25,244 nt of DNA from contig DASRUE010000069.1 of the NCBI GenBank assembly GCA_035687895.1, positions 1 to 25,244 of the forward strand, read 5' to 3'. This stretch comes from JAERML01 sp035687895 (lineage in GTDB: Bacteria; Bacteroidota; Ignavibacteria; UBA10030; UBA6906). Position 1 is the stretch's first letter; the number at the start of each line of letters is the position of its first letter. Under the pieces are notes generated by a model. It did no database searches. It had not been told where the DNA came from and worked only from the letters and a program-made list of their open reading frames with translations. Positions 1 through 6,577 of this stretch are shown here, piece by piece. A program made the position numbers and the translations under genes.

Positions 1-2
1 CT

Positions 3-95
3 TGGATAGTTGCCGGCATCAATCACCCGCTCCGGGAGAAATGGCAACGCATTGTCCACATGCTGGTGGAGAAAGAGTACAGAGAGGAAGATTGA
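3..95 (+). CDS. C-terminal fragment of an unknown protein (5' end outside window)
   Basis: An open frame enters from the left edge and ends at TGA 93-95, giving 30 residues ending in ...VHMLVEKEYREED. The composition (charged helix, no low-complexity) looks like real coding sequence, and the alternative frames here stop early or are poor. The fragment is too short to assign a family. It converges on the TSUP gene, whose stop lies only 9 bases further on, so there is no room for a terminator between them. The function is unknown. Confidence 0.55.
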   Translation, partial: WIVAGINHPLREKWQRIVHMLVEKEYREED

Positions 96-104
96 CGGTG
101 AGGG

Positions 105-464
105 TTACTTTCCGAGCAGCATCCGTAGTGCGAGGAAAAGCAATACCGCGCCAAAGATGCGCCTTAGGGTCAGGTCCGTAAGGCCAACGGCGATTTTCGC
201 ACCGAAAAGTCCACCAACGAAAAACCCGAGACACACCAAACCGGCAACCTTGAGATCGACGTATCCGGCGTGGTAGTATTGCAGCGCGGCCAAAAGTCCG
301 ATCGGAGGAACAAGGAGCGCGAGGGTCGTCCCCTGCGCCTGATGTTGTGACAGCCCAAAGAGATAAACGAGGGCGGGGATGATGATGACGCCACCACCAA
401 TCCCGATCACTCCACTCAACAGTCCGGCGACAAGTCCCAACACAACGTATCCCGCAAATTCCAT
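105..464 (-). CDS. Half-size TSUP (TauE/SafE) family membrane permease
   Basis: This 119-residue, very hydrophobic protein has about four transmembrane helices. The N-terminal glycine-rich stretch GLLSGVIGIGGG and the following QAQGTTLALLVPP are hallmarks of the TauE/SafE (TSUP) family, which exports or imports sulfite, sulfoacetate and other organic anions. Full family members have about 250 residues in two homologous halves. This one is a single half and would have to dimerise. I chose ATG 464 because AAGGAGG sits 7 bases upstream. A longer start at 488 would overlap the fmt stop as ATGA but lacks such a site. It is the last gene of the def-fmt run, 20 bases after fmt. The substrate cannot be told. 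Confidence 0.8.
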   Translation of the reverse strand: MEFAGYVVLGLVAGLLSGVIGIGGGVIIIPALVYLFGLSQHQAQGTTLALLVPPIGLLAALQYYHAGYVDLKVAGLVCLGFFVGGLFGAKIAVGLTDLTLRRIFGAVLLFLALRMLLGK

Positions 465-484
465 TGTTGTTCCTCCTTCATGAG

Positions 485-1435
485 TCATGTGAAGTGATCT
501 CCAGTCGCAATCCTGTACCCCCGCAGAAACTCCTCTACACCCATCCTTCGCTTTCCTTCCTGCTGCACCTCAAGGATCTCGAGCAAACAATCGCCTGTTG
601 CGACACGCAACGAAGATGGCGAGACGAGAAGTATCCCCGGTTTCTTGTCAGACTTCGTAGTGCTGACCGCTGTCTTGAACACCTTCAGTATCCTGCCGTT
701 GTGTAATGTATACGCTGCAGGGTGAGGGGATAGTCCGCGAATCAGATTGTGAATATCACGGGCAGGAGAGTCCCAGCGGATCTTGCAATCATCCTTGAAG
801 ATCTTTGGTGCGGCCGAAGCAAGGCGCTCATCCTGCGGTGTGGAAACAGCTTTTCCCTGTTCGATCAGGCGGACGGTATGGAGAACCACTTCCGCCCCAA
901 CCTCCGAAAGCCTGTCATGAATCGTTCCTGCATCATCCTCTTCCCTGATCGGGATCCGCGCCTGGAGGAGGAGATGTCCTGTGTCGACTTTCTCTTGCAG
1001 GAAGAACGTCGTCACACCGGTCTCTGTCTCACCTTTGATGATAGCCCAGTTGATGGGCGCCGCGCCGCGGTACTTAGGAAGGAGCGAAGCATGAAGATTG
1101 AATGCCCCCCGCCTGGCGATGGTAAACACCTCCCGTGGTAGAATCCTGAACGCAACGACGACCATGAGATCCGGTTGGAGCTGTTGGAGGTGACTCGCAA
1201 ATGCCTGGTCTCTCGGAGACGAAGGCTGAAGAACTTCCAAGCCGCGTCGGAGTGCAGCATCTTTGACGGGAGAGTGCGACAATTGCTGCCCCCGCCCGCG
1301 GGGCTTGTCGGGCGCTGTTACTACGGCAAGAACGGGGTACTTGTTTTTCAGGAGGATTTCAAGAGAAGGGACGGCGAACTCGGGTGTCCCCATGAATACG
1401 ATCGTGGAAGAGTTCGGTAGCGACTCCGCGGTCAC
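485..1435 (-). CDS. fmt: Methionyl-tRNA formyltransferase
   Basis: Fmt transfers a formyl group from 10-formyltetrahydrofolate to the amino group of Met-tRNA(fMet) in the cytoplasm. The 316 residues are full length for the family. The N-terminal formyltransferase domain (about residues 10-190) shows FMGTPEFAVPSL, the catalytic Asn113 and His115 in FNLHASLLPKYRGAAPINW, and Asp151 in VDTGH. The C-terminal domain (about 210-310) is the tRNA-binding OB-like fold. The start is GTG 1435, which overlaps the def stop as GTGA, a sign of translational coupling. def-fmt is a widely conserved pair. Confidence 0.96.
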   Translation of the reverse strand: MTAESLPNSSTIVFMGTPEFAVPSLEILLKNKYPVLAVVTAPDKPRGRGQQLSHSPVKDAALRRGLEVLQPSSPRDQAFASHLQQLQPDLMVVVAFRILPREVFTIARRGAFNLHASLLPKYRGAAPINWAIIKGETETGVTTFFLQEKVDTGHLLLQARIPIREEDDAGTIHDRLSEVGAEVVLHTVRLIEQGKAVSTPQDERLASAAPKIFKDDCKIRWDSPARDIHNLIRGLSPHPAAYTLHNGRILKVFKTAVSTTKSDKKPGILLVSPSSLRVATGDCLLEILEVQQEGKRRMGVEEFLRGYRIATGDHFT

Positions 1436-2019
1436 TTTAGTTCCGCACCGACAGGTGCACTGGTCACGACGGGGTAATCCACTTCAATCTCACCCTTTCG
1501 CATCTTGTTCAAGCGCCCGGTGAGGAGTTTTCGTTTGACCGCACTGAGCCGGTCGACAAAGAGGATGCCGTTCAGGTGGTCGATCTCATGCTGGATAACA
1601 CGGGAAAGAAGACCTTCAGCGTCAAGTTCCCTCTCTCTGAACTCGATATCGTTGAACCGCACACGGATGTTCTTGGGACGTTCTACTTCGTCGCGGATGT
1701 CGGGAATGCTGAGGCACCCTTCCTCCATCACCCAGGACCCTTCAGCAGCAATGATCTCCGGATTGATCAGAACGATCGGCCTTTTGGCTGTGGCAGACTC
1801 GGCTGGGTATTTTTCTTCATCCACATCGGAAATATCCACAACGAACACGCGCTGAAGCGATCCGACTTGATTCGCTGCAAGGCCGATGCCGTTTGCGTTG
1901 TGCATTGTGTCGAACATGTCCTGGATAAACCGGACCAATGCCTCACTCGCCCCCCGGACAGGTCGTGCCTTCCTACGCAGGACGGGTTGTTCGTAGATAT
2001 AGATGGGTAGAATGGCCAA
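1432..2019 (-). CDS. def: Peptide deformylase
   Basis: This metalloenzyme removes the formyl group from the N-terminal methionine of new proteins. All three family motifs are present (numbered from TTG 2019): GIGLAANQVG at 44-53, EGCLSIP with metal ligand Cys102, and HEIDHLNG with His144, Glu145 and His148. An in-frame ATG exists at 2076, but it lies inside a good promoter (2048-2076) and would add 19 unrelated residues. TTG 2019 is preceded by GGAGA five bases upstream and gives the usual N-terminus (LPIYIYEQPVLR), so I prefer it (195 residues). It is the first gene of the def-fmt-permease transcript. Confidence 0.95.
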   Translation of the reverse strand: MAILPIYIYEQPVLRRKARPVRGASEALVRFIQDMFDTMHNANGIGLAANQVGSLQRVFVVDISDVDEEKYPAESATAKRPIVLINPEIIAAEGSWVMEEGCLSIPDIRDEVERPKNIRVRFNDIEFRERELDAEGLLSRVIQHEIDHLNGILFVDRLSAVKRKLLTGRLNKMRKGEIEVDYPVVTSAPVGAELK

Positions 2020-2047
2020 CGAAGTCTCCGGGTTGGATGTGCAACTG

Positions 2048-2076
2048 AATATACAACGAGGGCTCACAAAGTTCAA
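2048..2076 (-). promoter_or_regulatory. Candidate promoter of the def-fmt operon
   Basis: On the minus strand, TTGAAC (2071-2076) and TATATT (2048-2053) are separated by exactly 17 bases, giving -35 and -10 boxes with 4/6 and 5/6 consensus matches. Transcription would begin near 2041, about 20 bases before the TTG start of def. The -35 box is embedded in a perfect inverted repeat at 2064-2091. Confidence 0.65.
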
Positions 2077-2091
2077 CTGGGGACTTTGTGA
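2064..2091. repeat. Perfect 9-bp inverted repeat over the def promoter (possible operator)
   Basis: TCACAAAGT (2064-2072) and ACTTTGTGA (2083-2091) are exact reverse complements separated by 10 bases. The element covers the -35 box and part of the spacer of the def promoter. It also lies 13 bases past the nlpC stop codon, so a stem-loop at the end of that transcript is possible, but no T-run follows it on either strand. A dimeric-regulator binding site fits the position better. This is an inference. Confidence 0.5.
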
Positions 2092-2103
2092 TTGTTGCGG
2101 CGT

Positions 2104-2760
2104 TCATTCAACAAGCCGGCGAGCGCCGACGAAACGTTTCTTATAGTACGAACTTTCGAGAGATGAAATCGTGACGCCATACGACACACTCGCATGGACA
2201 AACAGATCGTCCTCGATATAGATGCCGACGTGCGATGGGGTGCGTCCGGTGGTGTTGAAGAAGACGAGGTCGCCGAATTGTAGCTTATCTTTCGAGATGC
2301 GCATCCCCTGTTGATACTGGTCGCGTGTTGAGCGGGGAAGCTGTTTGTTAATCGCACTGGAATAGACGGTGGACGTCAGTCCCGAACAATCGATTCCATT
2401 CCTGGTGGAACCGCCATAGGCATACGGGGTCCCAAGATACGATACCACGTCCAACAACACTTGATCACGGTTGATTCCTGTTGGGGTGATGTTGCTGTAC
2501 CGCGAGGAAGGAGGAGGTATCTTGGGAGTCAGTTTTTCTTTCACGCTGTTCAGGTCAACCTTCCGGTCATCCTCCTTCATCTCCTCCTCGCGTACTTTGG
2601 CTGCAAACCGGAACTCATCGTCGTCTTGCACAACCAAAGGAGACGGCGGCTCACCACTCTTGAACCGCGGAGCCGAAGATGAACACCCCGCAATAATCGC
2701 GGCAAACACCACACTCACCCACCATGACTGGGATAGTGCGGCCGTGAAGTGATGCTTCAT
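2104..2760 (-). CDS. NlpC/P60 family lipoprotein (cell-wall endopeptidase)
   Basis: Enzymes of this family cut peptide cross-links or stems in peptidoglycan outside the inner membrane. From ATG 2760 (218 residues) there is a signal peptide with lipobox IAGC, so Cys26 would be lipidated. A variable charged linker (about 30-90) follows, then the NlpC/P60 domain. Its catalytic Cys125 sits in NGIDCSGL, with His177 in PSHVGIY and a third His189 in FVHAS. The longer frame from 2808 adds 16 residues before the signal peptide and is unlikely. No good ribosome site is visible. It lies just downstream of the sigma factor and a hairpin, and upstream of def. Confidence 0.9.
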   Translation of the reverse strand: MKHHFTAALSQSWWVSVVFAAIIAGCSSSAPRFKSGEPPSPLVVQDDDEFRFAAKVREEEMKEDDRKVDLNSVKEKLTPKIPPPSSRYSNITPTGINRDQVLLDVVSYLGTPYAYGGSTRNGIDCSGLTSTVYSSAINKQLPRSTRDQYQQGMRISKDKLQFGDLVFFNTTGRTPSHVGIYIEDDLFVHASVSYGVTISSLESSYYKKRFVGARRLVE

Positions 2761-2794
2761 GAAGACCCGATGTGGTGGATTCCCGAAACCGAAA

Positions 2795-2820
2795 GGGCCT
2801 GTCCGCAAAATGGCAGGCCC
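2795..2820 (-). terminator. Candidate terminator after the sigma factor gene
   Basis: GGGCCTG and CAGGCCC pair perfectly around a 12-base loop. On the minus strand the stem is followed by TTTCGGTTTC, an interrupted T-run. It is 24 bases past the sigma gene stop and 34 bases before the NlpC/P60 start, so it could end the sigma transcript or act as a partial attenuator. Confidence 0.5.
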
Positions 2821-2844
2821 CCAGCAAATCTCTCGTCAATACCG

Positions 2845-3702
2845 TCAGCCTAAATAGGCACGCAACTGCTTGCTACGTGAGGCGTGCCGCAGCCGCCGGA
2901 TGGCCTTCTCCTTGATCTGGCGGACGCGCTCGCGGGTCAGCTTGAATTTCTCACCGATCTCTTCGAGCGTTAGGGAGTGTTCCCGACCAAGCCCGAAATA
3001 GAGACGGATCACTTCTGCTTCACGGTCGCTCAGCGTAGAGAGGGCGCGTTCCACCTCGCGGCTGAGCGACTCCTTCATCAACTCGTTGTCCGGCGCGGGT
3101 TGACGCTCATCCTGGATCACGTCCAGCAACCGGTTGTCTTCTCCCTGCGCGAACGGTGCATCCATGGAGAGATGGCGACCGGAGATTTTCAGCGTGTCGG
3201 ACACCTCGAACAGCGACATATCCAATTCTTCGGCAAGCTCGCTGGCGCTTGGTTCACGCTCGAACTCCTGCTCCAGTGTGCTGAATGCCTTGCCGATTTT
3301 GTTCAGCGCCCCAACGCGATTCAATGGCAGGCGCACGATGCGCGATTGTTCGGCCAGCGCCTGAAGTATGGATTGGCGAATCCACCAGACGGCGTACGAG
3401 ATAAACTTGAATCCACGCGTTTCGTCGAACCGCTTCGCTGCTTTGATCAGACCGAGATTCCCTTCATTGATCAGGTCACCCAACGAGAGTCCCTGATTCT
3501 GGTACTGCTTGGCCACACTGACCACGAACCGGAGGTTCGCCTTCGTCAGCTTCTCAAGCGCACGCTGGTCGCCCTTCTTGATCCTCTGTGCAAGCTCAAT
3601 TTCCTCCTCTGACTTCAGGAGATCGACTTTCCCAATTTCCTGCAGATACTTGTCGAGCGACTGACTTTCCCGATTCGTATACTGCTTGGTAATCTTCACC
3701 AT
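2845..3702 (-). CDS. rpoD: Primary RNA polymerase sigma factor, RpoD/SigA type
   Basis: This sigma-70 protein directs RNA polymerase to housekeeping promoters. The 285 residues lack region 1.1, as is usual in the Bacteroidota/Chlorobiota group. Region 1.2 is at about 10-45. Region 2 (about 48-118) carries the -10-binding FKFISYAVWWIRQSILQALAE, region 3 is at about 127-205, and region 4 (about 218-280) has the -35-binding helix-turn-helix LTLEEIGEKFKLTRERVRQI. The N-terminus NRESQSLDKYLQEIGK is the group signature. GAGGTG lies five bases before ATG 3702. It follows the two EutN-like genes by 28 bases, an odd partner set for a primary sigma factor, and is probably co-transcribed with them. Confidence 0.95.
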   Translation of the reverse strand: MVKITKQYTNRESQSLDKYLQEIGKVDLLKSEEEIELAQRIKKGDQRALEKLTKANLRFVVSVAKQYQNQGLSLGDLINEGNLGLIKAAKRFDETRGFKFISYAVWWIRQSILQALAEQSRIVRLPLNRVGALNKIGKAFSTLEQEFEREPSASELAEELDMSLFEVSDTLKISGRHLSMDAPFAQGEDNRLLDVIQDERQPAPDNELMKESLSREVERALSTLSDREAEVIRLYFGLGREHSLTLEEIGEKFKLTRERVRQIKEKAIRRLRHASRSKQLRAYLG

Positions 3703-3730
3703 TCATGCACCTCGCTGTGTTCGCTCGTTT

Positions 3731-4009
3731 CTATGACACACCCGCTGCTTCGTCGATCCTATCGACAATGCCGACAATACTTGCATCCACCGGCGCCATC
3801 TCCACGGGCAGGGGGATCACCGCTTCACGAGCGGTAATATAAAGCACCGTTTCCCCGACACCGGCACCAACCGTATCGACGGCAACGATGGGCGCACCGG
3901 CTTTTTCGCGTTTCCCATTCAGCGGTTGGATGAACAGGAGTTTGAAACCCTTCAGCTGCTCATCTTTACGCGTCGCCCAGACCGACCCTATCACCTCTGC
4001 AAAGAACAT
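3731..4009 (-). CDS. EutN/CcmL family microcompartment vertex protein (copy 2)
   Basis: EutN/CcmL (BMC-P) proteins form pentamers that cap the vertices of bacterial microcompartment shells. This copy has the family features GxVWATRKDEQLKGFKLL near the N-terminus, IVAVDTVGAGVGETVL in the middle and APVDASIVGIVDRID at the C-terminus. It is about 92 residues, the normal size. The GSSAR loop seen in the neighbour is replaced by ITAREA. ATG 4009 aligns with the start of the neighbour. A TTG at 4015 overlapping the upstream stop (TTGA) is possible. No hexameric shell protein is in the window. Confidence 0.88.
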   Translation of the reverse strand: MFFAEVIGSVWATRKDEQLKGFKLLFIQPLNGKREKAGAPIVAVDTVGAGVGETVLYITAREAVIPLPVEMAPVDASIVGIVDRIDEAAGVS

Positions 4010-4011
4010 GG

Positions 4012-4281
4012 TCAATCTGCGATGTCGATCTTGTCTACCACTGCCATGATAACCGCATCAACGGGTTTATTCTTTGTCACCGAAGTTTGGCGGGCTGAAC
4101 TGCCACTGCAGAGCAAAACAATGTCGCCCACTCCTGCCTGCACCGTATCCACCGCAACGACAAACGTATCCTTCAGTGAATAGTCCAGGTCGACATGCTT
4201 GACAATCTGGAACTTCATCCCGACAAGCTCTTCATCCTTGCGGGTTGCCCACACCGTGCCGATGACTTTTCCGAGGATCAT
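4012..4281 (-). CDS. EutN/CcmL family microcompartment vertex protein (copy 1)
   Basis: This 89-residue BMC-P homologue carries GTVWATRKDEELVGMKF, VVAVDTVQAGVGDIVLLCSGSSARQ and KPVDAVIMAVVDKID, matching E. coli EutN in all the conserved places. AAGGAA lies eight bases before ATG 4281. It is related to but clearly different from the second copy, so the pair is an old duplication or two specialised vertex proteins. It follows the PIN gene by 31 bases and probably shares its transcript. Function in a shell is known for the family; what enzymes such a shell would hold cannot be told here. Confidence 0.9.
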   Translation of the reverse strand: MILGKVIGTVWATRKDEELVGMKFQIVKHVDLDYSLKDTFVVAVDTVQAGVGDIVLLCSGSSARQTSVTKNKPVDAVIMAVVDKIDIAD

Positions 4282-4312
4282 GGTTTATTCCTTGTGGTGA
4301 TACCGAGACCCG

Positions 4313-4759
4313 TTACTTTCGTTTTCGTGACTGGCGGATGGACTGCAATATCTCCGTTCCCGTTGCCGATCCCTCCGTCATTTCCGGTGACACAATTTCC
4401 AACCCTTTCACTCCGGTGAAATCCTTCTTACGACCCGTCAGAATCGGGAGACGACTCTCAAGACACAAGCCGGCGACCAGAATATTGAGCGTCGCAGACC
4501 GTGGAGCTGATCGAAGCAGTTCCCCATAGCGTTGCGCGTTTTTGGGGTTGAGTCCGAGCAGCTTCATCGCTGCCATAGCATCTTCCATGGCTCTTCGTTC
4601 GACTTTTGTCCGAGCGTATGAGAACAACTCAACGGCTTGGAAGACGGTCGCATAGCAAAAAAACTTTCCCATTGCGCGGCGAAGCACCGAGGGATACTTG
4701 TCGCCACACAGGTGATCCAGTATGACGTCTGTGTGCACGACGATCTTGGCAACACTCAA
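4313..4759 (-). CDS. PIN-domain protein, VapC-like (possible toxin)
   Basis: PIN domains are Mg-dependent RNases; VapC toxins cleave tRNA or rRNA. The 148 residues show the first acidic site in HTDVILDHL (Asp11), a second in AVELF (Glu44), and a C-terminal LTGRKKDF (Asp113). The third usual aspartate, in the motif DxxIAA, is Asn92 here (TLNILVAG), so activity may be reduced or lost. The start is TTG 4759, overlapping the stop of the AbrB-like gene as TTGA, with a G-rich stretch just upstream. The tail is basic (SRKRK). The overlap and gene order are typical of VapBC modules, but it sits inside a housekeeping operon. Confidence 0.85.
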   Translation of the reverse strand: MSVAKIVVHTDVILDHLCGDKYPSVLRRAMGKFFCYATVFQAVELFSYARTKVERRAMEDAMAAMKLLGLNPKNAQRYGELLRSAPRSATLNILVAGLCLESRLPILTGRKKDFTGVKGLEIVSPEMTEGSATGTEILQSIRQSRKRK

Positions 4760-5061
4760 CGGTCCCCCCGTCGTACTGGTCGTCGCACATGCTGTTTGAA
4801 CATCTTTCGCCCCTTCAACGCGCCCTCGACGAGGAGAAACTTCACCACTTGGTCCCGCGACTCCAACTGTGTCGCGGCGATTTTTTGGATTTCCTCCTCA
4901 GTCACCCTCCGGTTACCTAACTTTGCACCCACCCCCATCGCGCTGAGCCGAATTTGAATTGACCCGTTTCCCAGCTGATCGCGAATCGAAGCCGGAACCG
5001 AAATTCGCCCCTCGTGATCGATTTCGCCATCGAATTCGACGCTCGTCCGTTTTCTTTCCAT
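4756..5061 (-). CDS. AbrB-fold DNA-binding protein, VapB-like antitoxin
   Basis: The N-terminal part FDGEIDHEGRISVPASIRDQLG (about residues 10-31) is the swapped-hairpin AbrB/MazE DNA-binding signature. The C-terminal half has a charged helix that could bind the partner, and the end is Arg-rich (HVRRPVRRGDR). I chose ATG 5061 (101 residues), which is one base after the deoB stop. The longer frame to 5127 would run into deoB. Its stop overlaps the start of the PIN gene, so the two are probably translated together and form a toxin-antitoxin pair that autoregulates. The last point follows the family, not this sequence. Confidence 0.8.
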   Translation of the reverse strand: MERKRTSVEFDGEIDHEGRISVPASIRDQLGNGSIQIRLSAMGVGAKLGNRRVTEEEIQKIAATQLESRDQVVKFLLVEGALKGRKMFKQHVRRPVRRGDR

Positions 5062-5062
5062 C

Positions 5063-6238
5063 TTAGCACACCTGCGACAAAAAGCTCGTTCCGACAAGCG
5101 AGTTGGAAACTCCAAAGAAATCCGCAACAGTCTTCCCTACGTCGGCAAATGATCCGCGCGTACCGAGGTCCACGCCGATCGCTTTACTGCGGCTCAGACA
5201 GAGAAGAGGGACATACTCCCGGGAATGATCTGTGCTTGGCGTGACAGGGTCGTTCCCATGATCTGCTGTCAGTATCAACATGTCGTTTCTGTCAAGCGTT
5301 TCAATAATGCGCGGAATCTCTTTGTCGAACTCCTCAAGCGCGCGAGCAAATCCAGCCGGGTCATTCCGGTGGCCGTAGAGCGTGTCGAAATCCACGAGAT
5401 TTGCAAAGAGCAAGCCTCCATCCATCCTGGCCGCCTCGTTCAAAATCACGGAGATTCCTTCCTCATTACTGTGGGTATGAATTTTTGTTTGGAGGCCGCG
5501 GCCTGCGAACAGGTCATCCACCTTTCCCACGCTGATTGTCTCGATCCCTTTCTCATGTAGAAGGTCGAGAACTGTATTCGACGGTGGTATGAGCGAAAAA
5601 TCCCTCCGGTTAGCTGTTCTGGCAAAGTTACCGATGGAGCCCACGAACGGTCGGGCGATCACTCTTCCGACGGCGAACTCTCCAACACACACACTGTTCC
5701 GTGTGATACGACAAATCTCGTACAAGCGCTCAAGAGGAATGATCTCCTCGTGAGCCGCAATCTGGAACACTGAATCAGCCGAGGTATAGACGATGGGAAA
5801 CCCGGTCTTCACGTGTTCGGCGCCCAATTCCTGAATGATCGCAGTCCCGGACGCGGTTTTATTTCCCAGATGGTCTGCGCAGCCGGTGGCGCGCAGAAAA
5901 CGGGTCATCAGTTCTTCGGGAAATCCATGAGGGAATGTTGGAAACTCCCGCTCCGTTATGATGCCCGCCAGTTCCCAGTGGCCAGTCGTGCTATCCTTCC
6001 CCTTCGAGCGTTCTATCATTCTCCCAAAGCTTGCCCGCGGTACCTGGGCTGGAGCGACCCCTCGGGCGGCAGCGATGTTCCCCAGCCCAAGGCTCTCAAG
6101 ATGCGGCAGCGACAGGCCGCCGACGGCGTCCGCTGTATTCCTCAGGGTGTTGCTCCCTTCGTCGCCATACACCCGCGCGTCAGGAAGCTCGCCGATTCCC
6201 ACACCGTCGAGAACTATAAGTAGGATCTTCTTCGTGAT
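5063..6238 (-). CDS. deoB: Phosphopentomutase (start codon unclear)
   Basis: DeoB interconverts (deoxy)ribose-1-phosphate and (deoxy)ribose-5-phosphate in nucleoside breakdown. The core matches the family: YGDEGSNTLRN, the catalytic threonine region GKDSTTGHWE, and the metal-binding LTADHGNDPVTPSTDHSREYVPLL near the C-terminus. The essential N-terminal metal-binding piece (KKILLIVLDGVGIGELPD) is encoded upstream of the first usual start (GTG 6202), from about 6232. In that frame there is no ATG, GTG, TTG or CTG before the upstream stop. The start given (ATC 6238) is only a marker. An ATG at 6255 lies one frame off. Either a frameshift, a sequence error or a rare start codon is needed. Confidence 0.9.
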   Translation of the reverse strand: MTKKILLIVLDGVGIGELPDARVYGDEGSNTLRNTADAVGGLSLPHLESLGLGNIAAARGVAPAQVPRASFGRMIERSKGKDSTTGHWELAGIITEREFPTFPHGFPEELMTRFLRATGCADHLGNKTASGTAIIQELGAEHVKTGFPIVYTSADSVFQIAAHEEIIPLERLYEICRITRNSVCVGEFAVGRVIARPFVGSIGNFARTANRRDFSLIPPSNTVLDLLHEKGIETISVGKVDDLFAGRGLQTKIHTHSNEEGISVILNEAARMDGGLLFANLVDFDTLYGHRNDPAGFARALEEFDKEIPRIIETLDRNDMLILTADHGNDPVTPSTDHSREYVPLLCLSRSKAIGVDLGTRGSFADVGKTVADFFGVSNSLVGTSFLSQVC

Positions 6239-6310
6239 TGAATCGCGTTTGTCATTTGCCGCGGCCGGCGGCCATGATGTCCATGAAGCCTTCCGCTCCG
6301 CTTACGCCAA

Positions 6311-6339
6311 ACTATACGGAATCCATCGCGGAAAGTTTA
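6311..6339 (-). promoter_or_regulatory. Weak candidate promoter upstream of deoB
   Basis: On the minus strand TAAACT (6334-6339) and TATAGT (6311-6316) are 17 bases apart. The -10 box is good, the -35 box poor (3/6). Transcription would begin near 6304, ahead of the deoB coding start. Confidence 0.3.
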
Positions 6340-6356
6340 CATCCGTGAGAGCGAAC

Positions 6357-6554
6357 TCAGGAGTAGATTTGTTTCTCGTTGCACTTGCAGACTTGCACAC
6401 GACGCTCGTTGAACTTGTAGCTCGATCCAACTTTGGACCGTTCAGACGAGACCATCAAGATCGGTTGGAAGATACTGCCGCACGTGGGACACTTGGAACC
6501 TCTTTGCGCAGCAGCCTTGGTTGCCTTGTCGGCGAATGATTGTTGTTTTGCCAT
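6357..6554 (-). CDS. Small four-cysteine (zinc-ribbon-like) protein of unknown function
   Basis: This 65-residue basic protein has two cysteine pairs, CPTC (Cys22, Cys25) and CKC (Cys56, Cys58), which could bind one zinc. The N-terminal 20 residues are Lys/Ala-rich and helical (ATKAAAQRG), the middle is hydrophobic (FQPILMV). An AAAGGGTG stretch lies about 12 bases before ATG 6554. It follows the GGDEF-like gene by 23 bases and probably belongs to its transcript. I do not recognise the family. Compact size, charge and zinc pairs would suit a ribosome- or nucleic-acid-associated protein, but that is a guess. Confidence 0.7.
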   Translation of the reverse strand: MAKQQSFADKATKAAAQRGSKCPTCGSIFQPILMVSSERSKVGSSYKFNERRVQVCKCNEKQIYS

Positions 6555-6577
6555 TGCTCAGTACACCCTTTCTTCAG

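Noticed and set aside
2977..3612. A 211-residue open frame on the plus strand
   Set aside because: It is antisense to the sigma factor, whose conserved regions are unmistakable; the frame has no recognisable features.
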